DNA from: Macrocybe gigantea | Lineage: Eukaryota > Basidiomycota > Agaricomycetes > Agaricales > Callistosporiaceae | Direction: 5' to 3' | NCBI GenBank assembly: GCA_011319805.1 | Contig: SJRY01000228.1 | Location: forward strand, 744,001 to 808,000 | DNA: 64,000 nucleotides | Shown: positions 16,059 through 31,860 of the stretch, one piece after another | Position numbering within the stretch: position 1 is the stretch's first letter | How the letters are laid out: every line of letters starts with the position of its first letter | The notes under the pieces: model-generated | Seen by the model: only the letters and a program-made list of their open reading frames with translations | The model's database searches: none | What the model was told of the DNA's origin: nothing | Position numbers and translations under genes: made by a program

Positions 16059-18953
16059 ATGTCTTCCAAGTTCTGGAAACCAGGGACTGCAGGTCCAGGT
16101 AGCTCTCTCGACAGGGCAACAGAGGCAGAAGGTACTTTGTTTCCGTCTGCACCCTTATCATCCAGCCTCTCCATCCAGGGACAGAGGGAACGTCTGCCAA
16201 TCTATAAGCATCGTGAGTCAATGAACTTGTGTCCGATCCATGATGTGAATTTCCCGACTTATTCAGGTGAAAGGCTCTTATATTGTATTGAAAAATATGG
16301 CGTTGTCATAGTTGTTGGCCAGACGGGATGTGGGAAGACAACTCGTGAGTCTCTATACGTTCCTTTCATTTCTCTCGACCTGAATCAACCAGAATTGCCC
16401 CAATTCCTCTACGAATCAGGTTGGACAGCAGATGGGAACGTTGTTGCATGCACTCAGCCTCGGCGTGTTGCTGCTACGTCCGTCGCGAGTCGTGTGGCGA
16501 CCGAAGTAGGCACCGTTCTTGGGGACGAGGTAACCTTTCTTCTCACTTCTCCTACAGTCGCGGGCTGACAAAACAGGTGGGATACACAATTCGTTTCGAG
16601 AATGTCAGCAATAAAGACAAGACGCGCATCCTGTATATGACGGATGGCATGCTCTTTCGAGAGACCCTCGTTGACCCGCTGTTGAGTCGCTACAGCGTGA
16701 TAATGGTGCATTTCGTTTGCGTCTCATTGATGACATTGTTGAATAACCTATATGCTAGATCGATGAAGCACATGAGCGCAGTGTCTATACCGATCTTCTT
16801 CTTGGCATTCTAAAAAAGTATAAATCCTGATTCCTCGGGTTTACTTTTAATCAATCAGCCTTCAGAATTCGTAGAAAGCGACCGGCGCTCCGTCTCATCG
16901 TTTCATCTGCGACGCTGGATGCCACAACCTTCTTGGAGTACTTTTCAAGTTCCGCATCGGTCGACGAAGCCACCATAATAAGCCTAGAAGGACGAACATT
17001 TCCCGTCGAAATTGCTTATCTACAAGAACCCACATCAGACTACGTCAGAAAAGCAGCCCAAGTGGCATGGGACATCAACTCGCAGGTATTTGCCCAAGCT
17101 TACCAATTACGTCTTCCTCATGTGCGCGCTTGCAGCACCGAGGGAGTGGTGATATTTTAATTTTCTTGACAGGTCGTGAGGAAATCGAAAGATGTCTTGA
17201 AGAGCTTGCAGAAATGCTGCCAATGTATCTGTTCAGCGTCTCTAACAGAGGGCTCGGTTGATTTGCGCTCAACTAGGCTTCCGAAACATGCTCCGCACCT
17301 AAGTCTGCTTGCTCTGCATGCAGGTTTGACCATGGACGAGCAGCTGAAAGTCTTTGACCCTGCGGAGAGGGGAACCCGAAAGGTCATAGTATCCACCAAC
17401 ATTGCCGAAGTACGTGACGTACGAATTTCTTTAAACCGATATCCTTAATGTGATATAGGCCAGTGTCACAATTGATGGCGTGAAATTCGTCATTGACAGC
17501 GGCTTTGTGAAGGTAGCATTGATCCTTTCCCCTCATGTGCTTGTACTCCTCGTTTGAAATCAGATCAGGACATACAATCCAATAACTGCTCTCTCGTCGC
17601 TGTCTACTGTGCCTATATCCACAGCATCTGCAATCCAACGCGCTGGCCGAGCTGGCCGTACTTCGCCTGGAGTCTGCTATCGACTCTACACCATCTCTGC
17701 GTTTCAGTCTCTTCCGCCCTCAACACCACCCGAAATTACCAGAAGTGACATGACAACGCCAATCCTTCAGTTGAAGTCTCTCGGCATTGATGACTTGGTG
17801 AAGTTTGAATGGATATCATCTCCTCCTTCCGGAATTGTTCTGCGAGCTCTCGAGGGTCTTGTAGCGGCCAAAATGATTGGTGAAGACGGCCGTTTGACTG
17901 TCATGGGGGAAGAAGTTGCTGAGTGCCCTGTGGATGTTGGAATCGCAAGAATGGTAGGACCGCAGGTCACATTTTAGCCTGTCCTTACCAGATCAGTTAT
18001 TCAGCTCAAAGGATTACAAGTGCGGAGAGGAAATACTCACCATTGCGGCAATGACGTGTATACAGGTATTGCTCATCCGCTTCTAAATTCCTAAGACTAG
18101 ATGCCTCATCCACGCTTGATGTAGGATGCATTTGTTATTCCCGAAGGCGCCGCAGGTGCTATCGCGGAGCTCGAAAGGCGAAAATTTACAGCCGAGGAAG
18201 GCGTACGTTTGTTTCTTTTTTTTTCCCTTCGAGGGTTACTCATGTTCCATTTATTGACGAACATCATGTATAGGACCACATAACATTGTTAAATGGTGTG
18301 CTGCTCATTCCTTCCCATAAGCGATATACTCAAGAGTTATCCATGGCTGGCACAGCATACAATGCATTTGTCAAGTACGGTCGTTCATCAGGATGGTGCA
18401 GATCCCATGCCTTGTCATTCCGTGCGATGTCACGAGCGATCTCGATACGAGCGCAACTCAAGAAGTATATGCAACGCTTCAACTTACCTATGGAAAGCTG
18501 TGAAGGTGATGCGAGGCGTCTGAGGCAATGTCTTGTTAGTGGTTATTGGCGGAATGGCGCAAGATGGACAGCAGACGGGACATACCGGTCTGTGAGGGGA
18601 AATAAAGTAAGCTGAGCGGAGACACTCGACATCTTGCTAACATATATGGCTAGATATTACATGTCCATCCGACCTCGGTTCTGTTTACCAGAAAGCCGAG
18701 AACGGGTTGGGTTGTCTTCCACGAAATGGAAGAGACTAAAAAGACCCAGTGAGTTCATCCCATTCCCTTCCGTCGTACTCGTTTGAGTCCGACGATGGAT
18801 AGGATTCGCATTTTAACCGAGATTGAACCCGATTGGTAAGTTGTTTTCCATTGCGCGGGTATCATTGCGTTCACCCGCCTTGAATTAAGGTTACTTGACT
18901 ATGGCCACGCGTATCACGACAAAAGAACGGGGGAGACGGTGAAGTTTGGCTGA
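16059..18953 (+). CDS. DHX35: DEAH-box RNA helicase, DHX35-like
   Basis: ATP-dependent RNA helicase; DHX35 is associated with the catalytic spliceosome. The N-terminus [10 protein letters not shown] followed by LPIYKHR is typical of DHX35. Helicase motifs: [11 protein letters not shown] (split by an intron), Ia [22 protein letters not shown] (exon near 16760, [14 protein letters not shown]), [22 protein letters not shown] then [37 protein letters not shown]. The HA2 (winged-helix and ratchet) and OB-fold regions follow ([56 protein letters not shown]). Ends with GETVKFG and a stop at 18951-18953. About 12 short introns. Specific motifs and both termini support DHX35 over Prp2, Prp16, Prp22 or Prp43. 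Confidence 0.93.
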
Positions 18954-19053
18954 GATTGATACAATGAGACTGTGAATTACTAAACTGGAATGATAATCAC
19001 GTGCTGGCGCCAGACACCTTCGTTTCCTTGAAATTCTTTTGGACACTGTCAAT

Positions 19054-19767
19054 ATGGGTGCGAGCCAGTCCAGTCCAGAAGCTGAGGAGAAGGTTTTCCA
19101 GAGCGAGACTCCTGTATCCGTATGTCATTTCACTTCCTAGTAAACTTGTATTTTTGACCTTTGAAACCTGACAAGTTTTCGCCGGACGTCGTGAACCAAC
19201 TATCTGACCGGGTGCACATTCCAGAGGCATCCCTTGAACGCCAGTCCACTCTTGACGCCCACATTCGTTCCCGCATTCATGCTGAATTGGAACATTTAAG
19301 GCGGGAAGAAGAAGACGTCCGCCGCGAAATAGAAAGTGCCTTGGAAAAAGAGAACCTCGACCGAGAGCGAAATGCGGCTCACGAAGCATCCGACGATACC
19401 GGAAGCAAGATAGGGAACGTCAGAAGCAGCGCAGCGCTTATGGGCGACCTGGAGGAGATTCGAACCAAGATTGAAAAATACCAATCCAAAAGGGACTTGG
19501 AGGAGTTCCAGGCCGTCAACACTAATGGCGCAGCCGTTGCCGAGTGCTATAAGTAAGCCCAACCCAATTGGCCATCGTTTTTTTTTTGCCTGCATTGCGA
19601 GCCGCAATATGCAGGAATCGTGCGACGACACCACTCGATTGCTGGAAAGAAGTTGAAAATTTCAAGCAATCAGTTTCCCAGCTGGAACAGGTATTCCATT
19701 TGACAGTCTCCCTCTGTCGGCAGCTTATCATCCTTTATGGCAGCAATGTTTCAAGTCTTTGCAATAG
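19054..19767 (+). CDS. MIC19: MICOS subunit Mic19 (CHCHD3-like, DUF1690)
   Basis: Peripheral inner-membrane protein of the MICOS complex that shapes cristae junctions. Exon 1 encodes MGASQSSPEAEEKVFQSE, a good N-myristoylation start. The middle is charged coiled coil (LEHLRREEEDVRREIESALE). The C-terminal CHCH-type segment has VAECYKNRATTPLDCWKEV, with Cys-Cys spacing of ten residues across an intron. I end the gene through a 53-nt intron (19691-19743), giving SQLEQQCFKSLQ and a stop at 19765-19767. A CACGTG box at 18998-19003 lies 51 bp before the ATG. Confidence 0.85.
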
Positions 19768-19859
19768 TATACTATGTACCTGTCCATGACCATTCTCGGG
19801 CTTGTAGAATCATGGTTCCAAAGTCCTTAGTCTGCCGACACCGTTCGGAGAGGCCAATT

Positions 19860-20737
19860 TCAATATGCTAGCCCCATAACTACCCCTGGCTGCTCGTCGC
19901 TCTTCTCTATGCTGGCCTGAGAATACTGACTGGTGCGTACATATCCTCGATGCTGATGAAACAAGAACAGGCCACGGTCGGACCACGATAACCGTCTTTC
20001 TTCATTGTTTTGATGAGCGGCATCCACTTTATTCCCCGCATCTTCCATTCCGAGTGCCATGATCAGGCTTGACGGAACCTTTGTCCTATGCATTTCTCCA
20101 CTCTCCGCTGAATATGCTGAAGAAGAACTAATCGTGGATGGTTTATGAGGCAACATCGGCTTCTGGTTCTGCGAACTCAGACGCTGCGTTGTCTGCCTAG
20201 TTGTCTGCTTCGCGGTCGCAGCTGAATATGTGGAGCAGGGATCTAAGAGTGGAGGTGACGGACGGGCAGTGGGTAAACTCGAAGTTTTTGTCGTCATATC
20301 ACGAAAGCTGGCAAATTTGATCTTTCTATCGCTCGGCCGACTGTACAAGGGCTGATAAGCATGTGGACGTGGTTGAGTGAGATTGGCGTTGGAGATGGTA
20401 TTTGTCCGAATCTTTGTCCTTCCCTCCTACATTTGAAGTCTGGGAATAAACACTACTAGCCACGGCAGATCCTAACCACACAAAGACGTACGGCTTCGAG
20501 TCGTTCTCTTATTTGTGTTCTCTTGATCGATTTTCCCCATAGGACCCAGATAACGACCACTGCGATTGCCAGAAACGCACCTGCAGCGGCCCCGCCGACG
20601 ATGGCGGCTATGGGAACCGATTGATTCGACGTTGCATCGTCGGACCCGAAAGCAGTAGATTCTACATATCTGATTGTCGTCGTAGCGGCGTGGACAGACG
20701 CGTTGACCAGCGTTGTGTTTGAGTTTATTGTCGTCAT
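19860..20737 (-). CDS. hypothetical single-pass membrane protein, about 270 aa
   Basis: ATG 20735-20737. Exon 1 (20492-20737) encodes a short Asn/Thr-rich, potentially N-glycosylated N-terminus with several NxS/T sites. A Gly/Ala-rich transmembrane helix follows (IAAIVGGAAAGAFLAIAVVV) and then a basic stop-transfer (WGKSIKRTQIRERLEA). A 65-nt intron (20427-20491) joins EA to EGRTKIRTNTISNANLTQ. The rest is Ser/Thr/Pro-rich cytosolic tail. The layout (short ectodomain without obvious signal peptide, one glycine-rich helix, disordered tail) resembles fungal Mid2/Wsc-like surface proteins, but no Wsc domain is present. No family recognised. Confidence 0.6.
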
Positions 20738-21033
20738 CCTGCATTCCGTTGTTGATATATATTCAATGGCGTGGCACAGAACGTAGAGACCGCCATACCT
20801 GAGAACACTATCTGTGAGGAGCCTTACATAGAGGAAGACAGGCGCGAAGAAAATTTACTTCTTTCACGCAGGCCTTTTTTTTTTCAGAGCTATATCTTTT
20901 TGCTCTAGGCATAGGCATCACCTCAAGGCCACCACGAGGCTGCGCAATCTGTGCGATAAAAATACAACTGATTAATATTTAATTGTCATTCAAGGAGCTA
21001 CTTTTCATCCCCGTCCCGGCCGTCCATTATCCA
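20738..21033. other. 296-bp gap upstream of the membrane orphan
   Basis: No coding signal on either strand. It should hold the promoter and leader of the minus-strand membrane gene (start 20737) and the 3' UTR of CDC5 (stop 21034). A run of T lies near 20874-20884 followed by CAG, which looks like an intron acceptor on the plus strand but has no supporting exon. Confidence 0.5.
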
Positions 21034-23845
<2,812 letters not shown>

Positions 23846-24423
23846 TGTTGGCGATGAAAGAAGAAATTGGAACAAACAAAAGTGGGTGGTTGGCAAGAAA
23901 GGGATGCAAATAAGGCCAAGCACGTGCAAATGTGATGCTGACATAAGCTACAGGGAATTGACCGGCGGTTTCTCGGCAAACAAGGGGAGATTGGCCGGTA
24001 AACCGGTGAGCTGAGCTAGGCGTGTTAGTTTGTCCGTCGCAGAGGATGGCTAGAGCCATCACTACAAATGCCGCGTAGATGTATTGTCAGGCTGTTTGGA
24101 GGGCCTTGTCACCAGCAGACGGTCATGAGAGAGGGTAGGGCCTGTGGTAGCACCGAGCTACTCGGATCCGTCGGGTAAATAAGATGTAAGCGGCCCAACC
24201 AAGTGCAAACAAGTTACCGGGCACCCATCTCTCTCTTCGTTGGTCCCCCTTCCTTCTCGCCAGCTCTCAGCCTCTTTATCTTCAGCGCCTCCTTCTTGCC
24301 CATCCTCTTCACTTATCTCTGTCACTGTCGTACCACAGCTGTTTTTGCACCCTTCACTGTCGTACTTTACTCGAGGAAAAAAGTCATTTCATTTTTTGAT
24401 CACCGTCCACACACCGGCGAGCA
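23846..24423. other. 578-bp divergent intergenic region between CEF1 and a Zn2Cys6 gene
   Basis: No convincing open frame. It contains the promoters of both flanking genes. Visible elements are a CACGTG palindrome (23921-23926), a GC-rich stretch with several CCGG and ACCGGT palindromes (about 23960-24010), and a long CT-rich tract before the transcription-factor ATG (about 24225-24380), a common leader feature of fungal genes. I could not fold a tRNA here. Confidence 0.5.
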
Positions 24424-27400
24424 ATGGATTTACAAACCGAACCTATCCAAGAAAACAAATCGGTGTATGTGCCTTCCTCTCCCACTGCGCATAGTTGATC
24501 ATGTCCTCCCCTCTCCCAGTCCTCCCAAGGCTCCCGTCGTTCGGGGTGCCCGCGCCTGCACTGTCTGTCGCGCTGCTAAGGTATTTTTCTTTTTTCCCCT
24601 TGTCTCTCTTTCTATAGTCTCTGCCCCCCCTTCCTCCTCCTTGCCTAGATGAAGTGTGTCGGCGCAGAAGACGGTCAAAAGCAGTGCCAACGCTGCAAGC
24701 GCGCCAATGTAGAGTATGTCATCACCCTATCGCCGCTTTTGACTGACGCCCTTCTCACACGATATGTATTTTTTTTTACCTTTTTTTTTTTTTTTTTTTT
24801 TTGCTAGATGTGTATTTGAAAAGCATCGCCGTGGTCGTAAGCCAGGCTCTAAGTATGGTCTCTTCCTTGCATTTTGTACATCACTTCTGAATTTCTTCAC
24901 ATCCGCTCCAGGTTGTCAGAAGCATCCAAGATGCTCCGCCGGCTTGAGAAAGGTCTTAACAGCGCAAAATTGAAATCGCAATCAGCTGAAGCCTCATACT
25001 CAAGCGCGGACCCTCGCCATCCTTCTCAGGATCCGCGCTACTCTTCTTTACCATCCGCGGACAGTAACTACGGCCCTTCCAGCACTCATTTTCCGTCCAA
25101 CGAACTGCCTCCGCTTAATCTATCCAACTATCACGGCACCTCCGGCTATGCCTCTTCCGCCTCAGATCGCCCTCTCCCTATTGACGACGATGACGAAGAT
25201 GCAGATCGCAACGGAGAAACCATGTTCCCTGAGAAACTCATTCGAAGGGAAAATCAACGCAATTCCTTCTTCCGCACCATACTTAATCCTGAAGAAACGC
25301 CAGCCACAGTCAATGTTCCAAATCGTTCAAATACTCTCCCGACTCCTCAATCTCGCGTCGCTCCCATTCCAAATGGCTTGGATGATCCTATTACCGCAGG
25401 ACTGGTTACTGAAGAAGATGCAAAGTTACTCTTTGACCTCATTTTCCTCCGTTTGAATCCCTTCATCAATCTCTTTGACCCAGCCCTGCATTCCGTATCC
25501 TACGTTCGATCAAAGTGTCCGTTCCTTTTCACCACGCTCATTATGGCCGGAGCGAAATTTTTTCGCCCGGAAATGTATAAGCAATGCCAAAAACTGGCCA
25601 ACGAGTTTGCGGTTAGGGCCTTCGCAGAGGCGTGGAAACGAGTCGAGGTTGTCCAAGCCTTTGCTTGCCTCACATACTGGAAAGAACCGGACGATAATGT
25701 ATGTGCTGTTTTCTTTTTTGCTGTTGTATTCGGTCACCTCATCCCCTTCCTTCAGCGTACATGGACCTACATAGGATACGTGTGTAGATTTCCTGTGTCA
25801 CATGAGTCGGTGGTAATGGTGTTCTTATAGGCTTGTCGAATGGCCGTCGAATTGGGGCTCAACAAATATGTCTCGAGCCCTCCTCCCAATGAAACTGATT
25901 TCCAATTGTTAGAGAGGAGGAATCGCGAACGGACCTACTTGGTTCTCTTTGTTCATGACCGCAGCCTTAGTACCCAAACCGGCCGACACTGGATGTTACC
26001 CGAAGACGACCTGATTAGACATTCTGTCACCTGGCACGAAAAAGGAGGCTCCGTCATCCGCCCTGAAGATGTCATTGTGGCATCCTTCGTATCTTTGAGG
26101 CGCATTGCGGTATGTCTATAGTGTTTGTACGTTGACCTGTTGCTCATGTCCTTTCAGTCCGAAAATACGGAAGTTTTCAATACATACAAGGGAGCTGGGC
26201 CTGGTGGTCATCACGACGTGAACTACGAGGTTGTGTTGCGCACCTGCAATGCCAAACTGACAGAATGGGCTGAAACATGGCAACATGAAATGGAAAGGGG
26301 TATGTTGCATGTCTCCCCTGCGCCCTGCGCTAATCATTTTTCCCTCAGCTGGTGGTGAAAAGTTCCACTCCTCGTTCTTGAGCTTCTTCCGCCTTTATGT
26401 TCGGCTGTTTTTGAATAGCTTTGGAATACAATCAACTATGTCATCGGTCTGTGTGCTAATTATTCTTTCTGCCTGGTTCGTAGCTTGACGTATTAAATTT
26501 CAGAGTTCAAGTTTCTATGCTCGCAATGCTTGCTGCACAAGCGCCATGGACTCGCTGCGGATTGTTTGCGAAGACTTTGCGAGTATGGGCATGCTGGTTG
26601 GTGCCCTTTCATCTTTTCCATCACTGACACTGCTCTTACTCATGCATGTCACAGCGATACGGGCAGGAATCTATCTTGGTTATGTCCGCATACTCAGCCG
26701 TGTTTTTATTGAAGGTAGCCAGTTCCCCTCGGTGTCCTAGGACTTTGACTCACATGATGCCACAGCTTCTGAGGGGATCGAACACCTGCGCACATATCAG
26801 TGAAACTACTGCCCGAGAGATTCATTCCCTTATTGCTTCGACCGCGGATGCGTATGAAAACGCCTCCTCAACTTCAGCTGCCTGCCACGCCCGCTTCTTA
26901 CGCAGTCTCGTTAATAACGACGTTTTCAAAGTCCGGCGAAACGAGCGAGAGCGCCATGAAATTGGCGTGCCGATTGATCCCCGGTTGGGAGGTAAAATTT
27001 GAATATTTCTCGATCAATCGCAAATTGGACTAGGCTTAGCTGTTCCTTTTCCAGGACCGACGAACGGCCACATGATGCAGCCATCGGTGCCAGTATATCC
27101 CCATCAAGTACAGCAAGCCCACGAGCAGTCTTTCCATTTCCCAGCGTCGCCACATCTGCCTGCACATCCTCAAGCACCTGCCCATGAGAATGTTTACTCA
27201 GGTTTCCACGTGAAAGCTGGAATTCCAGGGAGCGCAAGCATCCCTGCAACCCACGTCAACTGCATGCCTGCATTTCCCCATCATGCTTCGGAGCAAGACG
27301 CACATTACTGGAGAAACATGTTCATTGAATTGGGCTTTGGCGAAACGGGTGAAAGTCATGGCGTGGGATCTGGTCAAAATGATCACCGAAACGCGCCTTA

Positions 27401-27485
27401 CATTGACGCCACACATCAAACTCAGCAGAGCCACATGCCCTTTCACCATATGCCCTCCCTTTCGCAGCCTGGCTACGGGCAATAA
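24424..27485 (+). CDS. Zn(II)2Cys6 transcription factor with fungal-specific MHR domain
   Basis: Nuclear DNA-binding regulator. ATG 24424 (MDLQTEPIQENKSV) splices to PPKAPVVRGARACTVCRAAK. The zinc cluster is assembled from three exons: ACTVCRAAK, MKCVGAEDGQKQCQRCKRAN, VECVFEKHRRGRKPGSK (CxxC...C...CxxC...C pattern with six Cys). Then comes a dimerisation-like helix (LSEASKMLRRLEKGLNSAK), a Ser/Pro-rich linker and the fungal_trans middle homology region (EEDAKLLFDLIFLRLNPFIN; RMAVELGLNKYVSSPPPNET; RERTYLVLFVHDRSLSTQ). The C-terminus is His/Pro/Gln-rich, stop 27483-27485. The pattern resembles basidiomycete PriB-like and prtT-like regulators; target genes cannot be told. The linker's internal introns are short, but one holds an unusually long T run. 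Confidence 0.88.
24781..24802 (+). repeat. 22-nt T homopolymer in an intron of the zinc-cluster gene
   Basis: A 22-base T run directly before the GCTAG acceptor of the intron that splits the zinc cluster, preceded by a separate 9-T run. It acts as an extreme polypyrimidine tract and is prone to length change. Confidence 0.9.
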
Positions 27486-27673
27486 GTTTTCAAGGAAACC
27501 CACTCTTGTCGTTGTGTCATTTGCTTGACTAGTTTCTTCAGGCCGTTGCCCTTTGCGTATATTACTGTACTCTCCTTATTCTGAGCCTTTTTTCGTAGTC
27601 CCTTTTTGTGATTCGCTTTCAGTCTGAAACATTGAGACGCGGCCTTGAAATCAACGTCGTGTAATTTTTGATA

Positions 27674-29071
27674 CTAGGACTCTACGCCAATATAAAATAT
27701 ATAGATCGTCCGCCCGACTGCTGCAGCTATCCGCGGGATTCCGCGCATCGACATGAAGTCAAAGTCTTTGACAAAGTGAGGACGTGGCTGAATGGTGAAG
27801 ACAGTCGGAGGCGCATTCACATAATTCGTGTTGTGGACGTGAATGATGGCACCCTTGTTCGGCGATCCCGTGGATATAGCAAAGAAATCCGGATAGGTTT
27901 GACACCACCTAAGGGCGTTGCAGAAGGTTCCTTGACCATTATACTCCATCACCTGGGGAAGCTTACCTGAAATGCTGACCGCCTTCCGGGAAACATATAC
28001 CAGATGCAGTGGGCTTCCCGCCGCGTAGATTTGCGACATCCCAAATGGAATATCTGGGACCATAGACGGCTCCGACGCTGCCGCAAGCAAGGGTTGGCAA
28101 AGATGACGTCGGAAAGAAAGAGTCTCACATATCAGGCGTATCGCACCGCCAAGCGGCGGAACCCGTCCAATGTGCAGCGCCACCCGCGTGGTTGTGAGAC
28201 AGCGCTTGGGGTTCGATGAGCTCGAGAAGATTAGAATGCCTTAGACTGTTTGACGAATAGTCATCGGGATCCGATCTCCAATCCGTCACGAATATAGAAC
28301 CGCGGCAATCCGTGACGAGGAACTCCTTGCTGGACGACGGATGGCAGCATATGGCGGTAAGCGGGTAAGCAAATGGAATGACGTAGGCAGTAGGTTGTGG
28401 GCGGGGGCGGGGGACATTGCGTCTGAATCTGGCGACGGGCCGCTGGAAGGAATGTTCACAGTCGGATGGAGATCCCATACCATCAGCATTTTGTCATCTA
28501 GGAGGGGAGTGAACATCGCTGTTAGCTGACCAGAGATAGCTGAGAATACCCACCAGACGCAGTTGCGACGTATCTGGCGCCGTCTTCGCCTCGCCCACCA
28601 CAGAAAGTCATGTCGTTGATTTTACCATGGTGGCCGCTCAGCCCGCCACCGAAAGGAAATGCATACTCTGAAGCATCAAATGACTTGGTGAGAAGATGGA
28701 GACAAAAGTCCGCAGCTGCGGCAGCGAGTCTTCAGCTAGATTTGACTTTCGTCTGGAAAGGCGAGGTCGAATATGGACGTACTCGATGACCCACTGGTCG
28801 GTGGACGTGGGGGATGTTGTTTTTGAAGACCATGCCAGGGCTGTAATTCGGGTGCCTATATGAAAAGATGCCAAAGGCCGGCAGGAGTTCTCGTTCTGAG
28901 AGATGCGAAAAGGTCAGTCGCCCGACAGAAAAGATACTGGTCAGGAGGGCTTGCAATGAGTATGACTTGAACTGTGTGGTCACCGGCGACTGCGAGAAGG
29001 TCGACGGCGTCGTCGTGGGGGCATGCGCGGACGACGTGGACCTGGGTTGGGTGGACGTGCTGAAGGTCCAT
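27674..29071 (-). CDS. probable nucleoporin Nup37 (WD40 beta-propeller)
   Basis: Predicted beta-propeller of the nuclear pore outer ring. ATG 29069-29071 opens MDLQHVHPTQVHVVRACPHD followed by a strand pattern (LLAVAGDHTVQVILI) typical of a first WD blade. Continuity to ENSCRPLASFHIGTRITALA requires either a GC-AG intron (28896-28954) or a less protein-like alternative. Later blades include MTFCGGRGEDG, DKMLMVWDLHPTVNI, ATLYSSRSFKEFLVTDC-like pieces, and a C-terminus through NALRWCQTYPDFFAISTG and FDFMSMRGIPRIAAAVGRTI to the stop at 27674. Overall order and length suit Nup37, but other small WD proteins are possible. About six introns; one border (near 28760) is unresolved. Confidence 0.6.
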
Positions 29072-29126
29072 CGAGATGATCGAAAGGCGCGTTCAACAAG
29101 CGAACGAGCCGCCATCACCTCTTTTT

Positions 29127-29299
29127 ATGAATCGCAACGCGCCCAATCCGTTCATCCTCGCCGCCGTGTCACTCACCTCCTTTTTCGCATTCTTCTACGT
29201 CGTCAAGAGCAGAGAAAGCTCTGCCCCCGCCTCCCAGAGACCTCGCCAGTTAGATCACCCTCTTGTTCCTCCACCGCATAAAGAGAAAACGAATCCCTG

Positions 29300-29300
<1 letters not shown>
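29127..29300 (+). CDS. small single-pass membrane protein, 57 aa
   Basis: ATG 29127-29129, stop TGA 29298-29300. One hydrophobic helix (FILAAVSLTSFFAFFYVV) follows a short polar N-terminus and is followed by a Lys/Arg and Pro-rich tail (KSRESSAPASQRP; HPLVPPPHKEKTNP). An in-frame ATG at 29076 would add 17 residues but lies only 4 nt from the divergent Nup37 start. The final A of the TGA is the first base of the UMP kinase ATG (TGATG). Family unknown. The membrane helix and coherent tail argue for a real protein; the alternative is that it is an N-terminal exon of the kinase joined by an intron that removes the stop. Confidence 0.55.
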
Positions 29301-30265
<965 letters not shown>

Positions 30266-30398
30266 AATCTACATGGATATAGACTCGAATCGAGGACAAC
30301 AACTTGCTCATCGTATCGGTATTCTCGTGTCGAGCCAGTCGTCATGAAACAGAAATGCTTGACAGATGCTTCTGTCCAAAAGAAAAAAAAAAATCCTT

Positions 30399-31722
30399 CT
30401 ATGCATACACTGCAAACCCTGTCCGATTGTTTTGCGGTCTGGCAGCCGAGCAGACCGCCCTTCCACCTGGCTCAATCCAAACCAACGATCCGTCGGAACA
30501 CAAAAGTCTTGCATCTTCGTCTTCATCGTCCTGAAGGACGGCTACGTTTAGACCAAGTGTGCTGAAGCAAGGATTTAGAACTCACGGGCAACCACTCCCA
30601 TCCTCCGCAGCGAATGTATTCCACAACCGGTAGGCCATCTCCAGTAAAACCAATTTGCCCGTCTTCGGCATAACGAAGATCAATATGCCGCCCGTCATCG
30701 TAAGCGGCCTTCATGGTGGCCCATAGTTTCTGCCGGAAAGTCTGTCGGACGCTAGGAATGTCAACAGATAGGGTAGGATCCCTCATGGGTCGTATGATCA
30801 CGACATCGCATGTCGCCTCTGCCGGGGGCATCGCTGAAGCAAGAGGAGCGATCCTGAATGTGGGCTCCAGCCGGTCGACATTAGTCGTTGAAAGAAAATA
30901 CGCAAAGGGACCGTCCAGATCGATGATCGGTTCCGCCGGATGCGAATCTGGATGATCGACCAGGCGTTTCGTTTCGGGATCATATATCTGCACGACGCCG
31001 GCCTGGGCGGCCGGAAGGAGTTTGACTGATCCCTGATACCATTTCGTGCTGTTTTTTTCAGCGGCCAATTTGAATCTGAAAAGACGCTTTGTCGGAAAAG
31101 ATGTAATGAGTGGAGATGAGAAACTGCCCGACCTATCGATTCCTGGAATCTCCTTTCTTAGGCTCTCGGAATCACGGAGGATGTGTGCATGCAGAGACGT
31201 TGATGTGACCACGCTGGAAACGATGGCTTGTGGACGTAGCCTCGCTGCGGGGTGGTGCGAAAGGGTCGTGATGGCCAAAGTCAAAGGGATGGTCCGACTG
31301 TCAAGACGGAGATAAGCATTGACGGACTGCAGCTTGTATTGCAGCAAGCCATGTCGTGCGCCAGTGGACTGATGAGAGAAGATGGAAGAGTATAAAGCAT
31401 TGGCGGTGCCGCAGGGAACGAGCGCTATATTGAGCCGCGGCAGGAACGGAGAACCGGCTTTCGGGGTGACGGAAGCCATGGAATTGATGATTTCGTGCAG
31501 AGTACCATCGCCCGAGCAGAGAATCAAGGAGACGTCGGCGTCTCCTTGAAGATTTTGTACGAAATCCCTTACGATCTCGCCTGCATGTCCTGGGCGTTCT
31601 GTGGCGACGATTTTATCGGCAACGCGGTGCTCCTTCTCGAGCAGAGGTTGGATGTGATCAGTCACTAAAGATTGGGCCGAACCGTCGCCACAGACGGGGT
31701 TGTAGACGACTAGCAGCCGCAT
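30399..31722 (-). CDS. diacylglycerol/sphingosine-type lipid kinase
   Basis: Lipid kinase of the DAGK catalytic superfamily, phosphorylating a long-chain base or diacylglycerol. The ATG at 31720-31722 opens MRLLVVYNPVCGDGSAQSL, where NPxxGxG is the nucleotide-binding turn. ILCSGDGTLHEIINSMA is the signature GDGTxxE motif, and ALVPCGTANALYSSIF the GTxN loop. Exon 1 (30586-31722) gives 379 residues to CGGWEWLP. A clean GTGAGT...TCTAAAC...TTCAG intron of 55 nt (30531-30585) then joins DDEDEDARLLCSDGSLVW and the frame stops at 30399-30401. Reading through without this intron stops at 30523 instead, a 26-residue alternative tail. Substrate cannot be assigned. Tandem with the PITH gene. Confidence 0.85.
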
Positions 31723-31860
31723 CCCAAGCGAGCCGTGCAAGAAAGAGATGGCGAGTTTACGGAGGACACGAAATTCCGATCACAAGACATGAGATAATTC
31801 ACTACAACATTTTTTTCTTGTCCGTCTATCTCGGTCAATCATCCTGTTTCCTCAGACCAC

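Noticed and set aside
19691..19879. MIC19 ending at 19879 and overlapping the convergent membrane gene
   Set aside because: That model needs a 117-nt intron. A 53-nt intron gives the family-like end LEQQCFKSLQ with a stop at 19767, removing the overlap.
23846..24423. tRNA or small RNA gene in the largest gap
   Set aside because: No cloverleaf, A/B box pair or other RNA signature could be assembled by eye.
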